Shown here: piece after piece, positions 30,578-42,371 of the stretch
Layout of the letters: every line of letters begins with the position of its first letter
Position numbering within the stretch: the first letter of the stretch is position 1
Source: Auriscalpium vulgare
Taxonomy: Eukaryota > Basidiomycota > Agaricomycetes > Russulales > Auriscalpiaceae
DNA length: 64,000 bases
NCBI GenBank assembly: GCA_019915015.1
Contig: JAHBBC010000010.1
Span: 806,001-870,000 of the forward strand
Reading direction: 5' to 3'
Program-made: the position numbers and the translations under genes
The notes under the pieces: model-generated
What the model was told of the DNA's origin: nothing
The model's input: only the letters and a program-made list of their open reading frames with translations
Databases searched by the model: none

Positions 30578-33300
30578 TCTGGTAGCTAGACTGGTAGCTG
30601 TGGTACAGGCTGCGGAAGCCGGTCCGTGCCTGATCTGCGCGACGCGACGCGCTCTCCGCCAGAGTCGCGCCAGGTGCGCCGCTGCTTCTGCCCAGCTTCT
30701 GCTCCACGGCCAGCGGCCAGGCGCTCCACGGCCAGGCGCGCTTCTCGCTCACGTTGCGCGCCGTGCGTCGTCGCCCGCCCGCGGCACTTGTCTCTTCCCG
30801 CGTCCACCGCGCCCGCACCCGCAGCCGCATCTTATCGCGACGCCTCGCCCAGCGATAAAACGAGGACTCTACCAGCGTTCTACCCTCTAAAGGACACCGG
30901 GGACTCTGCCACAGGACACCGGGGACTCGCTGTCTCTCCAGCGCGCAGTGCGCTACTGTCTTCTCGCTGCCTGCTGGCCTCATGCCTGGCTGTCCTGGCT
31001 GCGTGACACCGCCCGCGTACGTTCATTTTCACCCGCATATATTCGGCTATTCATGTCCCTACAATGCCTCTGCAAGTCCCCCGCACCGCAAAGTCCCCCG
31101 CCGCCATCCAACTCCCCGACCGACGCCGCCAGCTCGCCTCGCGCGTACCCCATCGCGCTGCCCGGCCATGCGCTCCATGCGCGCATCGTCCGAGCAGCCC
31201 GTTTTCTGGTCCCTGCGCCGGCCTGTGCGACAACGCGCCCTGCATATCCCCCGCTGCACCGCGACAACGTGTCCGCGTGCCGTCTTGATGGCGCCGCTGT
31301 GCGAGCCTGCGCGCGTCCCTGCGTGTCGTCGTCCAGGTCTCTGTGAGTGCCCGCTGCACTCGGCGCGAGCGCGCGCACGATGCCCGACCCCGAGTCGACC
31401 CCTTGGTGGCCTGGCGCAAGGCCGCGCGCGCTCTCGAGCTCGCCGCCTCGTCCACGATGGGCGCCCTGCGCGCCGTCCGCAACTTCGTCTTCTTCATGAA
31501 AATGCGTGACGTGCTGCCGTCGCCTCGACTCGTTCACGCACGCAACGTCCAAGCGTGTCCGCAACGTCCAAGCGTGTCCGCAACGTCCAAGCGTGTCCGC
31601 AACGTCCTGTGACTTGAGCGCCTGGCCCCGCCGTCTCGCCCGTCTTTTTCACGCATGCGCGCAGACTAGCTGCGTGCCCTTGATGCGCAAGCAGCGCGCA
31701 CGCTGCATGTCCGTCTCTGGTGCGCCGTTCCAGTCGGGCGCGCCGCTGTCCAGAGACACAACCCGTGTCGGAACTCCTTGCGACACGCACGTTGATTGCG
31801 CGCCCTGCGCGCCGTCTTGCGCGTCCGCAACTTCTTCTTGAAAACTGAGGGCCTCGTCCACGCTGCCAGACTCGTCCAGCGCGACAGTGTCTTGAGCGCG
31901 CCACGTCCGCTTTTTGATATTCGTGTCCAGCGCGACGACTTTGATGCGTGTTGAGCGCAACTGTTCGAGATGCGCCCGCCCGTGCGTGTCGTCCAGGGTC
32001 GGCGAGGAGTCGGGCCGCACATCTAAGTAAGACGAAACTAAGTAAGTCATAAAAACTGTAGACAGGGCGACAAGGTACGTACCTGCGCGCAGCGATGCTG
32101 CGATGGCGTGCCGAGGTCGCGCAGTCTTGCAGCGCGCCTCGTCCAGGGGTCGGGCCGCGAGCCCGCGAGGCGTCCAGGGTATTTGTGCGTGCCCGGCGTT
32201 CTTGAAGACGTCCACACCCGACGCGCAGTCTCCCGCAGCGCCTCGTCCGGCCTGTCCACGCATCCAGGACGCGCGCTTGGAAAGCTCGTCCAGCGCAGTC
32301 CAGCGCAGTCGTGCGCAAGCTGTGTGCCGCGCCCTCGAGATCAAGCGCCACGTCCGCGATCTTGTGAGACTTCATGACATCGTCCACGGCGCCACCACAA
32401 CCGCGTCGGCGGCGTCGCTGCTGCGAGAGAATGGGCCGACGCCGACGCGGAGGAGGACCACGCCGACGGGAGCTTGTCAGGGCCGTGGAACGCGGACGCG
32501 GCGGACTGGGAAGGTGGGCCTGGGCATCCTGCGATGGGGGCTGGCGCTCGGCCACCAAGATTGGCTTGTTGAAGCGTCGGCGTCGGCGTCCATTGACGTG
32601 GCGAGCGGTGTGCATGACGGCGTCCAGCTCGCTCCGCGCAGCGGCATGCCGCCCAAGGAAGCTACCAGCACGGCGCTGGCCGCCGCTGCGCGTCCGGCAG
32701 TGACGCTGACATGATGGTCTTGACGGCGTGTGGGCGAACAAACGGGCGGGGTGACGCGTCCAGATACTGAGAGATGAAGTAGGTTAGTCAAAGAAAGAAG
32801 ACAAACGGCCAACTAGTACGTACATACCGCGCTGCGCGCTCGCAGGTCAGCCTGTTGAGCGTGGCGGGACCACGCTGGCCGCCGCCGCGCGTCTAGTATG
32901 ATCGCCTTGACGTCGTGTGGGCGCGGGGCGCGTCCAGGTGAAACGACACAGGGCGGGGTGACGCGTCCAGAGACTGAGGTGAAGTAGGTTAGTCACAAAA
33001 ATAAAACAGGCAGTCAACATGTACGTACATACCGCGCAGCGCGCTCGCAGTGAGAAGTTGCAGGCGAGAGCGCCTCGCTGTCCGGTGTTGACGGTGCGCA
33101 GAGAGTGCCCGCGCAGCGGCTCGTCCAGGTGTTGAGCGGCTTCGCCGCTGCACGGCAAGGTGTCCAGCGAGGCACGTTGATCGTGCGGCGCGCATGCAAC
33201 TCTCTTGATAATCTTGAGACAATCCGGCCCGTCCAGGTGCAAGCCGCGAGCGACGCTGGCGCTCAGCGACGTGCAGAGACGACTGCGCGTCGTCGCAGCG
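30578..33300. repeat. GC-rich region crowded with CTGGACG (CGTCCAG on the + strand)
   Basis: From about 31870 to 33370 the 6-7-mer GTCCAG/CGTCCAG occurs some 16 times, almost all on the + strand, at irregular spacing. On the - strand two intron-like segments are homologous: both start GTATGTACGTAC, contain GACTAACCTACTTCA near the end and finish in CAG. Each is followed by CTGGACGCGTCACCCCGCCC (around 32955-33035 and 32755-32830). So an exon-intron-like module has been duplicated. Frames on the - strand are long but contain no family I know. It could be a lineage-specific repeat gene or decayed mobile DNA. Confidence 0.5.
31542..31607. repeat. 19-bp tandem repeat, about 3.5 copies
   Basis: GCAACGTCCAAGCGTGTCC repeats perfectly at 31542-31560, 31561-31579 and 31580-31598, with a partial fourth copy to 31607. 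Confidence 0.9.
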
Positions 33301-34420
33301 CCTCGTCCAGGACTGCTGGCACCTCCGTTCGAGTTGAGCGTGTCGGGTGGCGGCCCTCCACGATGCCCGTTCTGGCGTCCAGTGTGGCGAGCGGCGGTGT
33401 CATCGAGGGCACCTCGTGCGAATCTTTGAGAATGTCAGGAAGCGAAGCAAAGAATTTCAGCCATTCTAACGCACCGTGCAGATCGTCGACTCGGATCTCG
33501 TCTCACTGAGCTTGATAAGCATCCGGTGGGCTGTCACGAACACCAGCTCTTGATATCGTTCAACTGCGCAACAAAGACGTCAGAGAAAACAGAGCGGAGG
33601 CGACTGAATGAAGACGACGTACCGTGCGGCCTAGACAGCGGCGACGCAGGGCGTGTCGACACGACGCAGCACGCACGGGCGTGGTACGAGGCGTGGGCGC
33701 ATTCTTGAGGCGAGCGCGGTCGGGCGTGTCCACGTTCGTCGAAGGAGGATTGCAGCGCGCACTCAGGAAGGCGACAAGCCAGGCGCAGATCGAGGAGGGA
33801 GCGACAGACTCTGGCGTCAAAGTCAGTGTTGTGATCGAAAGGGGAAATTGACGCGCTTACCTCCGAACAGCCACCATGCGCTCGAGAATGCGACCAAGTG
33901 AGTACAATCGCATGCGCAAGTCGCATTGCTTCTGGCGGCTGACGACCGCGGGCGCGTTTCCATTCTGCGCAGGAGGCCCAAATGTCACTGCGTGGACGAG
34001 GAGCAAGTGTGTGCAGACGGACGCGTCGCGTCGTGTCGTCCGACTCGCGGACGAGCACCTTCGGCTCCAGTGCACTGACGCGACGCGACGACCGCCATGC
34101 AAGTGACTGCAGTACTGCAGGGCGAGGTTAGTACGTTGTGCTCAGCTACTAGAAAATTTGCTTACCTGCCTCTCTTGCTGCAGACACAATGGCGCGCCGC
34201 CCAGGCTCGTCAGGACGCCTGTTCTGAACTGCACGAGTCTGTAAGCATGTGCTAGGTAAGTCGCAAGCGATGCACTCACAGCTCGGGCAATGGTCGTCGA
34301 GGACGTGGACGCCGGCCGAGGATCGAGACGGTCGTCGGCGAGGAGCGCACGGATAACGTCGTCGAAGGCGGGTGGCGGATCAACTGGAGTGGGGGGATAC
34401 CTGGGCAGACCGGTCGGACG
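33300..34420 (-). CDS. candidate multi-exon lineage-specific gene (possibly broken)
   Basis: Several - strand segments have coding-like sequence bounded by splice sites, but I could not join them with certainty. About 34415-34280: FDDVIRALLADDRLDPRPAS then GTGAGT. 34234-34167: TRAVQNRRPDEPGRRAIVSA then GTAAGC. 34086-33868: PKVLVRESDDTTRRVRLHTL, IWASCAEWKRARG, ending at GTAAGC. 33800-33630 then GTACGT. About 33510-33380: LHGALEWLKFFASLPDILKD. No family is recognised and no start codon is supported. It may extend leftward into the CTGGACG region, where frames degrade, so it could be a pseudogene. Confidence 0.35.
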
Positions 34421-35187
34421 CTCCGTGCGCCGAGGGTTTTGTTGTCGGGAAGGAGGTGCCGCGCCAGAGAGCGGGGAAGAGGTGAATATTCACCGCACGT
34501 AAATTCTAGTGAACACGAAACTAACCGCTGTCGCTCAGGGCCACCGTTCGGCAAACATGAGCGGGCTCCCGGGAAGCGGGGAACCGAAACACGGAGACCC
34601 GCGGTACGTATCCCCCTGCAGCTGAACAAGTCGAACTCACGGTGCAATTGCATCACTGTAAGACAACAGCAGCATTGTCAGAACCTGTAGGACGGCTTCA
34701 TACATGCTCGGGCTGCTTCTGTGCCGGGGCACGCTCTGTTAAATGGCGCAGTTGAATTCGCGGGGCCACCGAACGCTGCGCACCGCGCGTACGTTACAAA
34801 CCGCTAACATTCAGGGCCACACAATTTGCAACGACTGAGTGACACGCTTCCGGGCGGCAGGCCGCTTGCGCGTATTCGGTACGTACATCACAAGTTCGCA
34901 CTCGACGATGTGAACTAACGGGGGATGTCCATCTCAGCGGGATAGCAGCGGCGTCCGAGCCCACAAGACTGCTGCTGCGTTTTGCATGCACGGGCATCAG
35001 TACCCGCGGGTGCGTATTGATTCGGGTGGCCACCGATCGCAAGCAGTGTCACCCGCAATTTCACCCGGCCGCCGCATGCGAAGCGGGCTCAATGATGTTT
35101 CTGACGGGACTCAGGGAAGGCCGGTACGTCGTTTCAACCCAAATCAATTGGAACCGTCGCAAAATAAATCCGAGGCACTCTAGGGAA
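34421..35187. other. intergenic, nothing recognised
   Basis: No convincing exon, repeat or RNA gene on either strand. It contains an AT-rich patch at 35145-35170 that may serve as the 3' end signal of the next - strand gene. Confidence 0.4.
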
Positions 35188-35942
35188 TCAGTCGTCAAAC
35201 TCCTCAATATCCTCTACGCCCTCCGCCGGCGTCGCCTTGTCCACCTCAAAAAAATCCGCACACTCGATGGGGTCCTCGGCGAGCTCGCCGCTCGACTCTA
35301 TGACAAACTCGGGGCTCTGGACGGGCAGCAAGATCTTGACCCACGTGCCGATAGGCCCCGAGCGGTCGACCTGAGTCCGCTTCCGGCAGACGTCGTTCCT
35401 TCGCTTCCGAGCGGACGGCCCGGCGATCTCGCCACGCTGCAGCGCCGCCTCGTAGCACGCACCGAGGTGGGCGAGCTCCGCAGGCGACAGGCGATAGAAG
35501 TCCGTGCGGCCGCTCTCCCAGTAGGCGAGCAGCGTACGGAGCTTTGGCACCGAGCTCGTCGCATTGCTGAGGTTGCAGAACGGCACGACGTGCGTCGGCC
35601 ATCCGAAGACGGCAACACTGCAGCGTTCAACAATGCGCTGGAAGTAGCTGAGTGTGTAGTCCATGTTCCTCGTCTTGCCGCCGCTGACCTCCCCTACGCG
35701 ACATAGTCAGTATTGAGGACGGAGCAGCTGGAGAAAATGAGGAATCCTTACAGAGGCGACGTGCGATGATGGCGCGCAGGCGGCTTCGAATGGCGCTGGC
35801 CTCGTGCCGCTTGTTCTGGCAGGCGAGCGAGGTTGGGATTCCCGCTGATGTCATGGTGAGTTACCGTGTTGTCGGCGCATCAGGGAACATACTCACCGCG
35901 AGACGGTCTGGATTTGCGCATTGTGCGCCTGGGGACGGCCAT
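35188..35942 (-). CDS. hypothetical basidiomycete protein
   Basis: Three exons read leftward: 35942-35897, 35844-35752 and 35693-35188, giving 214 residues from MAVPRRTMRKSRPSR. A shorter model starts at 35854 (MTSAGIPTSLACQNKRHEAS) without the first exon. Central part: EVSGGKTRNMDYTLSYFQRI, FGWPTHVVPF, LRTLLAYWESGRTDFYRL; a basic patch (SARKRRNDVCRKR); acidic end (EGVEDIEEFDD). The pattern KTR-x-M-x-Y followed by GWP and a leucine-rich selection-length helix resembles multi-copy hypothetical proteins that I recall from Agaricomycetes, some near transposons; this is memory only. No enzymatic motif. Confidence 0.6.
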
Positions 35943-37053
35943 GGCGATGAAGACAGTGAGTAAGCTATGCTAATTAAATACCTCCCATCCACAGCTTGAG
36001 TAGCACACTCGCGCGGCCGTGCTCTACGCGCTTCACATCTCCGATAGGCGCACTGTCCCTTTGCTGACACCAATGGACATCCCTGGCTTCTATTCTGAGA
36101 GTTTATTTGTTGCCTTGGAGATGCATATCTTGTCGGGTCTCGGCTCTGTATGTGCAAATCCATTCAGTGGACCCATGCCAAGACTGCCTTCTAGCCTAAT
36201 GCATGCCCCAAATTGCCCGCAATTTCACATATCTCAGGTGTCAGAGTGTGAAGCGAGTCCGACATCGCGGACGCGGCCTCCGCAAATTTGTCAAGCGGCC
36301 AGGGGTCCGAATAGGCTCTCAGTCAGGCCAGCAGCTTAGCAGCAACTTTCTCCGAGAAAAATATTTTACTTGGTCCGTGCGCAGGGGTGTGCGGGTATAA
36401 AGGCTGATTGTTTTCAGTCAACTAGCCATCACCACTCCCTCCATCTTCAAGACTACCCTCGCCCACATTTGCTTTCTTTGCTATCAACGCCCTGTAGCAT
36501 GTCGGGTACCCGACATGTAGACGTGTACTACGTACTAATCTTGGAACCCCTTGATGTTACTTCGCCAGAGCTATGTAAATCCTGGAGATGGCGCTGTGAG
36601 CTTTTGTCAAGTCCAGAGGTATGTGCTTACGGCGGAAGAGGAGGGCTTGAAGGTGCTGTGCGGGCAGGCGGATGAGCACTGCGCGCAAGGTGCGGACTGG
36701 GGGATCGTGCCCAATGGGTTGGGATGTCAAGGCTGCGCATGTGTATATAACATGCAATTCCTACACCAATTGATCATGCTTAGCGGCCCAGGTGGAACTA
36801 GTGTTCCAGCGCAACTATGTCGTCCTCGACGCCGGGGCCATGTCAGGTGATAGTCGCGCTCCCCTCTTTCGGGCCAAACCAGATCCTGAGGACGACCGAC
36901 TCGTCGAGCAGCTACAAGGCGTACCGCGCCTGGGAGCAGCACCATGAGCTTCGCGAGGACCTGGTGCGCCGCCTCCGTCTAAGGCGCGTTGCGCTCGCCG
37001 GGCTTCGGCGGGCAGTCGATACCAATCCAGCCGGCGAGTGACAGACAGCACTC
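35943..37053. other. unresolved region with coding-like pieces on the + strand
   Basis: A TATA box (36396-36402) precedes ATG at 36499 (MSGTRHVDVYYVLILEPLDV) with a donor GTATGT at 36620. A second + strand piece, 36817-37041, encodes 74 residues ending LRRAVDTNPAGE, and a Cys-rich stretch (VLCGQADEHCAQGADWG) lies at 36655-36705 in another frame. I could not connect them. The ADCK duplication boundary at 37054 follows the last stop by 12 bp, so a gene here may have been cut by that event. Confidence 0.3.
36396..36402 (+). promoter_or_regulatory. candidate TATA box
   Basis: GGGTATAAAGGC, the same form as the protease TATA at 5384, about 100 bp before ATG 36499. The downstream gene is not resolved, so this is a weak call. 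Confidence 0.35.
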
Positions 37054-39502
37054 TGCCGAGACTCAAGCCTCGAAGTAGCTCGTATCGACGTCCACCCCAT
37101 ACTGCGTCCGTGCCATCTCCACCATCTGCTTCTCCAACTCGTCCTCGAAATACTCCTTGCGCCGGCTCGCGCCAGTCACCCACGCGCGCATGTGGCTCGC
37201 CCAGAACGCCGCGTCGATGGAGTACATGACCGCATAGAACACGCCCTGATGGAAATACTCCCGCGCGCGCTGCGCGACGCCGAGGCGCGGCGCGCGGGGC
37301 AGCGCGTCGGCCGCGGCGTAGCCTGTGATCTTGATGCGGTTCACAGGGGAGCCGAACATCTGGTTGTTGCCCTGGACGATGCTAGCAAAGAGTCAGTCCG
37401 GTCTGTGTGCACGCCAGTGGCAGCCCGGCTCACCGCATATTGCGCCCGATGAAGATGAGCTCCTTCGGCATCTTGTCCGTGTCGCTCAGGAAGCCCTTCA
37501 GCCGCTGCTTCATGGCGACGCTCGCGTCGTAATTCGTCATCTTTACCTCCTCCGCGCCGGCCTGCTTCTTCTTGCCGAAATTCTTGATCGGCCGCAGCAG
37601 CGTCGCGCTCGCGAACATGTCCGGCGCGCCGATGCCCCACTGCTCCGCGACGCGACGCACGGCGCCGAGGTCCACCGCGAGCAGGCCCTTCCACAGCTCC
37701 GCGTACTGGCGCTGAAAGTCGGGGCTGAGCTTCACGTAGAGGCCGTGGTCGAGCAGCACGAGCTGCGGGCGCGACGGGTGGCGCGGGTGGCGGCGCACGA
37801 AGATGTTGCCCGGGTGCGGGTCGCAGTGCACCCAGCCCCAGCGGAAGATCTGCGCGCCGAACAGGTCGACCATCGTCTGCATGATCCAGCGCACGCCGCC
37901 CGCGAGCGGCGCGCCGGCGGCGGCAGCGGGGCCGTCGGCGCCGATGCCGTGCGGGTGCAGCGGCGCGGGGAGCGCGCCGGCCTCGCCCATGAGCCGCTGC
38001 ACGCCCGCGCGGTCGCTCAGCCGCGTGCCGTCGATCCACTCCGCGGTGAGCACGCGCCGCGTCGTGTACGCGGGGTACGTCCGGGGGATGTGCACGCGCT
38101 CGGCGAGGCTCGCGTCCTGCGCGACGAAGTCCGCCGTGCGGGCGGCGTTCTGCGCCTCGTTGAGGAAGTCGAGCTCCTGGCGGAGGTGGTCGCTGACGAA
38201 ATCTGGCCGCAAGTCAGGATAACGTGACGGCGGCGCGAGGGGACGGCGCACCGACGACAAAGTACGCGGGCAGGTCGAACCAGTACTCGTACATCCACAT
38301 GACCGCGCGGAACGCGGACAGGTCGGGCTCCATCTGTTTTGCAACGTCCGGCTTCTGGACCTTCACAGCGACCCACTCGCCCGGCTGGCCGTCGGCGTCT
38401 TTTGTCCGCGCGCGGTGGACCTGGGCTATGCTTGCGCTGGCGATCGCGGTCTCCTCGAACTCGGCGAAGACGCCGTCGGGGCCGCTCGGCGGGCGCCCGA
38501 ACTCGCTTTGGAAGACGCGGGAGACTTGATCAAATGGAATTTGCGGTGCGTCGTCAAAGAGTCTGGACAGCTTCTTCTGTATGGGCTTAGGAAGGAAAGC
38601 GGCGTTCGCGCTGATGGCCTGGCCTTTACTTATACTTAATGACTGGGTCGACGAAGAAGAATTCGTACGCACCGAATTTGATGTAGAGTCCGCCGTTTGA
38701 TAAAAAGAGATTCATAAGAAGGTTCCCGACCCGTTCGTGGATCGCAGGAATTGACTCGCTTTTCTCTGGCGTAAAGTTGATCTTGTAGTCCGCGGCGATT
38801 AACAAGCACTGGAAGTCACAAGGTTTAGTGAAAACCACGGCGGAGGACGCAACACGGAGGGACGGAGATACTGAAGGCGCGAAACAGAAGGCGCAGGTAC
38901 GCAGCGCAAGCATCCAGTGCAACGTAAATGCGCGCATCGGAGAAGGACAGACGAACGATGATGATAGGGCAGCGAGCATGCCTCGCACAAGGCCACAGTC
39001 GAGTACCTTTCCGTCGACACATCAATCACTGACTCAAAGGAAGCACCTTTCAAGGCACGAGACCACAGGAACCTTGATATGGCAAGATACCCGGGGGGGG
39101 GGGGAACTTTGTAGAGCACATAATTTGGAAAAAAAGAAAGATAACTTTCATTGAGGAAAGTAAAGACGTACCGTCCAAAGCGTCCGTGAATTGCGTGTCA
39201 CCGTGCTCGCGTAGAGCTCTCTGTCGGCGACATAGCCTGCGCCCACCGCAGCTCCGACATATGCTGTCCGCCGGGCATACCTAAGCAGGCGAGATGGTGG
39301 TGCCGGTGTTTGTGGTCGAGAAGACGATGCAAATCTGGCACCGAGGCGGAGGAAACGGTGCATGCTGGCCGGCTACTCGTGACGAGAGAGCGTGAAGAAG
39401 AAAGAGCGAGGGGAGGTCATCGTCGCGGACGATGTGCAAGCAGTGACGCCAGCGATCGGCACACATAGCTGGCGGTGCGGCCGGCCCGGCGGCACCTCGG
39501 CT
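37054..39502. repeat. segmental duplication, ADCK unit 2
   Basis: Second copy of 28130-30577, direct orientation, 8.9 kb away. Three extra Gs/bases in the intron-1 G run (39092-39105) and two bases fewer in intron 3. Confidence 0.95.
37063..39363 (-). CDS. ABC1/ADCK (UbiB) family kinase-like protein, copy 2
   Basis: Same gene model as copy 1: exons 39363-39172, 38808-38673, 38623-38252, 38202-37434 and 37381-37063, 595 residues. Coding differences I can see are few: EYFHQG here versus EYLHQG near the C-terminus, NLFLSNGG versus NLFISNGG, plus silent changes (for example in RPQTP). All motifs (KFGQ, HCDPHPGN, LLDHGLY) are kept and all frames are open, so both copies could be active. Upstream sequence diverges 139 bp before the ATG, so the two copies have different distal promoters. 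A likely reading is recent duplication; an assembly duplicate is the main alternative. Confidence 0.9.
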
Positions 39503-39759
39503 CTTCGTCTTTTGTTTTAGTAATAAGTTCTTTTCTAAGGAGAAGCGGCTGTCTAGTTCGAGGACAGGGATTGCATGTGGCAACTACCGTGCACTGTGCA
39601 GATACATAGTATACAGTTATGCAGAAGAAATACAGCGATATGCAATCAATATCAGTTACTGTATACAATGTCCGTGTGTGTGTATGTGTATGAGGGAGGA
39701 GAGCAAGGGGTCGTATGGAGAGCGTGGGTGGTTATTGAGATACAATGGCATGCGGGCAT

Positions 39760-40050
39760 CTAGCAGCAGCAGCACGGAAGAGGTATGATCCAACAGACGC
39801 CGCCGCCCTGCATGACGACTTGTTAGCCTTGGCAGATTCCAATGACACCAAAAACACTCACAGGACAGGGGATGCATCCCCCTCTCAGCCTCTCAGCAGC
39901 GGTCTCCTGTTTCCCTGCGTCCGTGGACACAGACATGCGAGCTGCGCCTGCAGACGGCTGAGCAGTCACAACCGGTGTATCTGTCTGAGAAGCAGTCGCG
40001 TCGGACTCGACACGAGCGGTCTGGGGTGGGTAGGTGGATGAGGGCGACAT
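39760..40050 (-). CDS. short protein with Cys-rich C-terminal tail
   Basis: Two exons read leftward, 40050-39862 and 39807-39760, give 78 residues. The N-terminal two-thirds is polar and disordered (MSPSSTYPPQTARVESDATA). The end reads RLRGGCIPCP|GGGVCWIIPLPCCCC, a compact Cys/hydrophobic tail that could be palmitoylated or insert into a membrane, similar in style to CYSTM-type stress peptides and to short basidiomycete proteins ending GGCIPCP...CCC that I recall. The splice joins in phase 0 and removes a 54-bp intron. Divergent from HUB1 with 204 bp between starts. The tail's function is inferred. Confidence 0.65.
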
Positions 40051-40254
40051 TTATGTTTAGAGGAGATGGTGGGAGTTGTGGTGAAAGCTGCGGATACTTG
40101 CGTAGCGTTTATATGTGAGGACAGGAGGGGCATTGCATGACGTCAAATGCACCCTAACCCTACACTCGGGCTCCTGTCGGATCAGCCGCCATTCACCAGT
40201 CACCAAGTTCTCCTTCGTTCCACCAGCAGTGGCAGCACCCCGCCTCTCGTCCAT
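40051..40254. promoter_or_regulatory. bidirectional promoter, Cys-tail gene / HUB1
   Basis: 204 bp between two divergent ATGs. It includes TGACGTCA at 40139-40146, a perfect palindromic CRE/ATF-type bZIP site, near the middle. The site is seen in sequence; its use is inferred. Confidence 0.6.
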
Positions 40255-40637
40255 ATGGCTCTCATAGAGGTGAGAGATGCGTACAGCTGTGTTCAATGAG
40301 TTCTGACCGCTTGTTTTAGATCATAGCCAACGATCGACTTGGTCGCAAAGGTCAGCCAGAGAGTCAGTGTCCCGCGGCACAGATGCTGACCGTCATCTCA
40401 TTGCGCAGTCCGCGTGAAGTGCAGCTCAGAGGACACCGTTGGGGATCTCAAAAAGCTCATCGCCGCACAGACTGGCACGGATTACCGCAAGATCCAGCTG
40501 AAGAAGTGGTGCGTCCTCATAGACAATGCTCGATGCTCTCAACTCTGACCATGACCTTCAGGTATACGATCTACAAAGATCACATCACGCTCGGTGACTA
40601 CGAGATAAACGACGGCATGAGTTTGGAGATGTACTGA
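40255..40637 (+). CDS. HUB1: ubiquitin-like modifier Hub1/UBL5
   Basis: Small ubiquitin fold that binds spliceosomal proteins such as Snu66 non-covalently and tunes 5' splice-site choice. Four exons, 40255-40269, 40320-40350, 40409-40508 and 40562-40637, encode exactly 73 residues, the canonical Hub1 length. Sequence: [20 protein letters not shown], then [37 protein letters not shown] and [11 protein letters not shown]. The family normally ends in a YY pair rather than GG; here it ends MY, keeping the last Tyr and losing the first. Three introns in 222 coding bases, with a 15-nt first exon. Confidence 0.95.
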
Positions 40638-42371
40638 GAGCTTAAGGTGACTTTTTTCCTCGGGACGTCTACGGTTGTATCATATCGATGTTGAATCTAT
40701 CTGGCTTCGGCTTTGTGCTATCAAGGACGCCACGCCCGTGAACCTCTATACTTCAAAGGACACATCAACCCTCTCTTTGGGTCGCAGCAGCGCATTACGT
40801 TCTACGACGTCGACTAAGCACATCTCCCGCCACAAGCGGGAACAAGGGCTTCATCCGCTAACAGCGACAGCGTTGGCGCCCTTCTCGCCGGACAGTCAAC
40901 TTCCACATCGCACACCATTTGCAATTGACGAGACGGGGAAACAGGCACGCCGACGGGCGATCGTCCAGCGAACCACCCTCATCTTTCGCTGCGGACAATG
41001 ATCTTTCGCTGCAGACACTGCGTGTTTTCCGGAGAACGTCTCCGGGCGATGTACGGGACAAGGTCTACTGCGCCCTAGGTGGATGGCTTATAACCTGTAT
41101 CTCTTCCTCGCTTTGAGATGACGGGGCCAAGATCCGGAACATGTTGCCCGTTATCGACACGATTGTTCGCCCACACTGCGCTCTGCCGGCGCGCCTTCGA
41201 TGAAAATTATGCGTGCTAGCTCATACATACATACATGAGGTGAGTCCTCGACGTCACCCTTCGTCGGTACTGGAACCCAATCACTGGCTAATCAGGGGCA
41301 ATAGGGTATCCCAGCTGTCGTTCTGTCCGCACGGCGCCACCTGAAAACGGTCATGCACCTATGTACACCTCTGCTCACAGACCGTCTCTGCGGCCATTGT
41401 ATTTGCAATACCGAGTCCAGCTTCTATCACCGTCTGGAGGCGCCCCTTGCATGGGTATACTTGTGGCGTCCATCCCTGGCACGACTTTCCGGCACTGTGC
41501 GGACGTCGCTATCTCCGGCACATCTTCTCCTCTTGTTCGCCGCCCGTCTGCCCCTTATTGCGTATACTGGATACCCGCATCGTTCGTCGCGTTGTAAAAA
41601 CCGGCGCCGTGCGTCTCACGATTGGTTGGTTTCGTATGGAGTACGGAGGGACGAGCGGCGGGTATGTAGGCGCGCGAAGCAAAAGCAGAACATACCCCGC
41701 GCGTCATGTACGTTACAGGTAGTCTTCGTAGCTTGACCTTATGGTATCATACGTTACAGGGACGTTTAGAGTTGCGCATCGAATGAAGTTGTTGGCTCAG
41801 ATCCTTGATATGGTTCCAAAAGTCATACCGGCCTGAGATTCCCAGTGCCCTGAGGCTGACCTCCGCGTCTCAGAGTTGTCTCAGAGACGGCTGCAACGGG
41901 CATACATACAGAATAGCGTGTGTAGTGCGAATAGGTAGTAGGACTGTCGCGGAACAATCATAATGGTAAGCCCAAAGATGATTTGGATTCGCTGCCGGTA
42001 TGTGATCTAAGGCCCGGGTGTCAAAGGGAGGGGGTCGTATCACACAGTCAGTTCGAGGTTAACCTGGCCTGCCGCTCAATATTCACCGGCGCACCGGGGC
42101 AGGCCGCCTTGTCCAGCAGGTCTGACCGCAGCAGCCGTCCCATTCACGCCTCGCAGGCCGAACGCGACACACAGGACACATCGGCGCGCCGCGCCGCACC
42201 GCTTCCCTAACTCCCAGTCAGCGTGCTCCGCCGAAACCAAGACACATAGGCATACTCACATCGCATGAGAGTCAGAGCAATGCCCTCTGTACCCGCGACT
42301 ATCGCGGCTCTGCCCGGCACGACACCCGGGATGCTGACACTGCGGTGCCGACGACTGGCTGGACGAGCCTA
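40638..42371. other. HUB1 3' flank and intergenic, no gene supported
   Basis: Contains the near-tandem ATCTTTCGCTGC(G/A)GACA pair at 40980-41016 and a TACA microrepeat at 41224-41234. ORFs on the + strand (41353-41736) lack splice support or recognisable sequence. Confidence 0.4.

Noticed and set aside
31542..31607. CRISPR-like array suspected from the tandem repeat
   Set aside because: Units are contiguous without spacers and the genome is eukaryotic; it is an ordinary minisatellite.
31980..34100. TPR/CHAT-type repeat protein from repeated Leu-Asp
   Set aside because: The Leu-Asp recurrences do not show a 34-residue period or TPR consensus residues.
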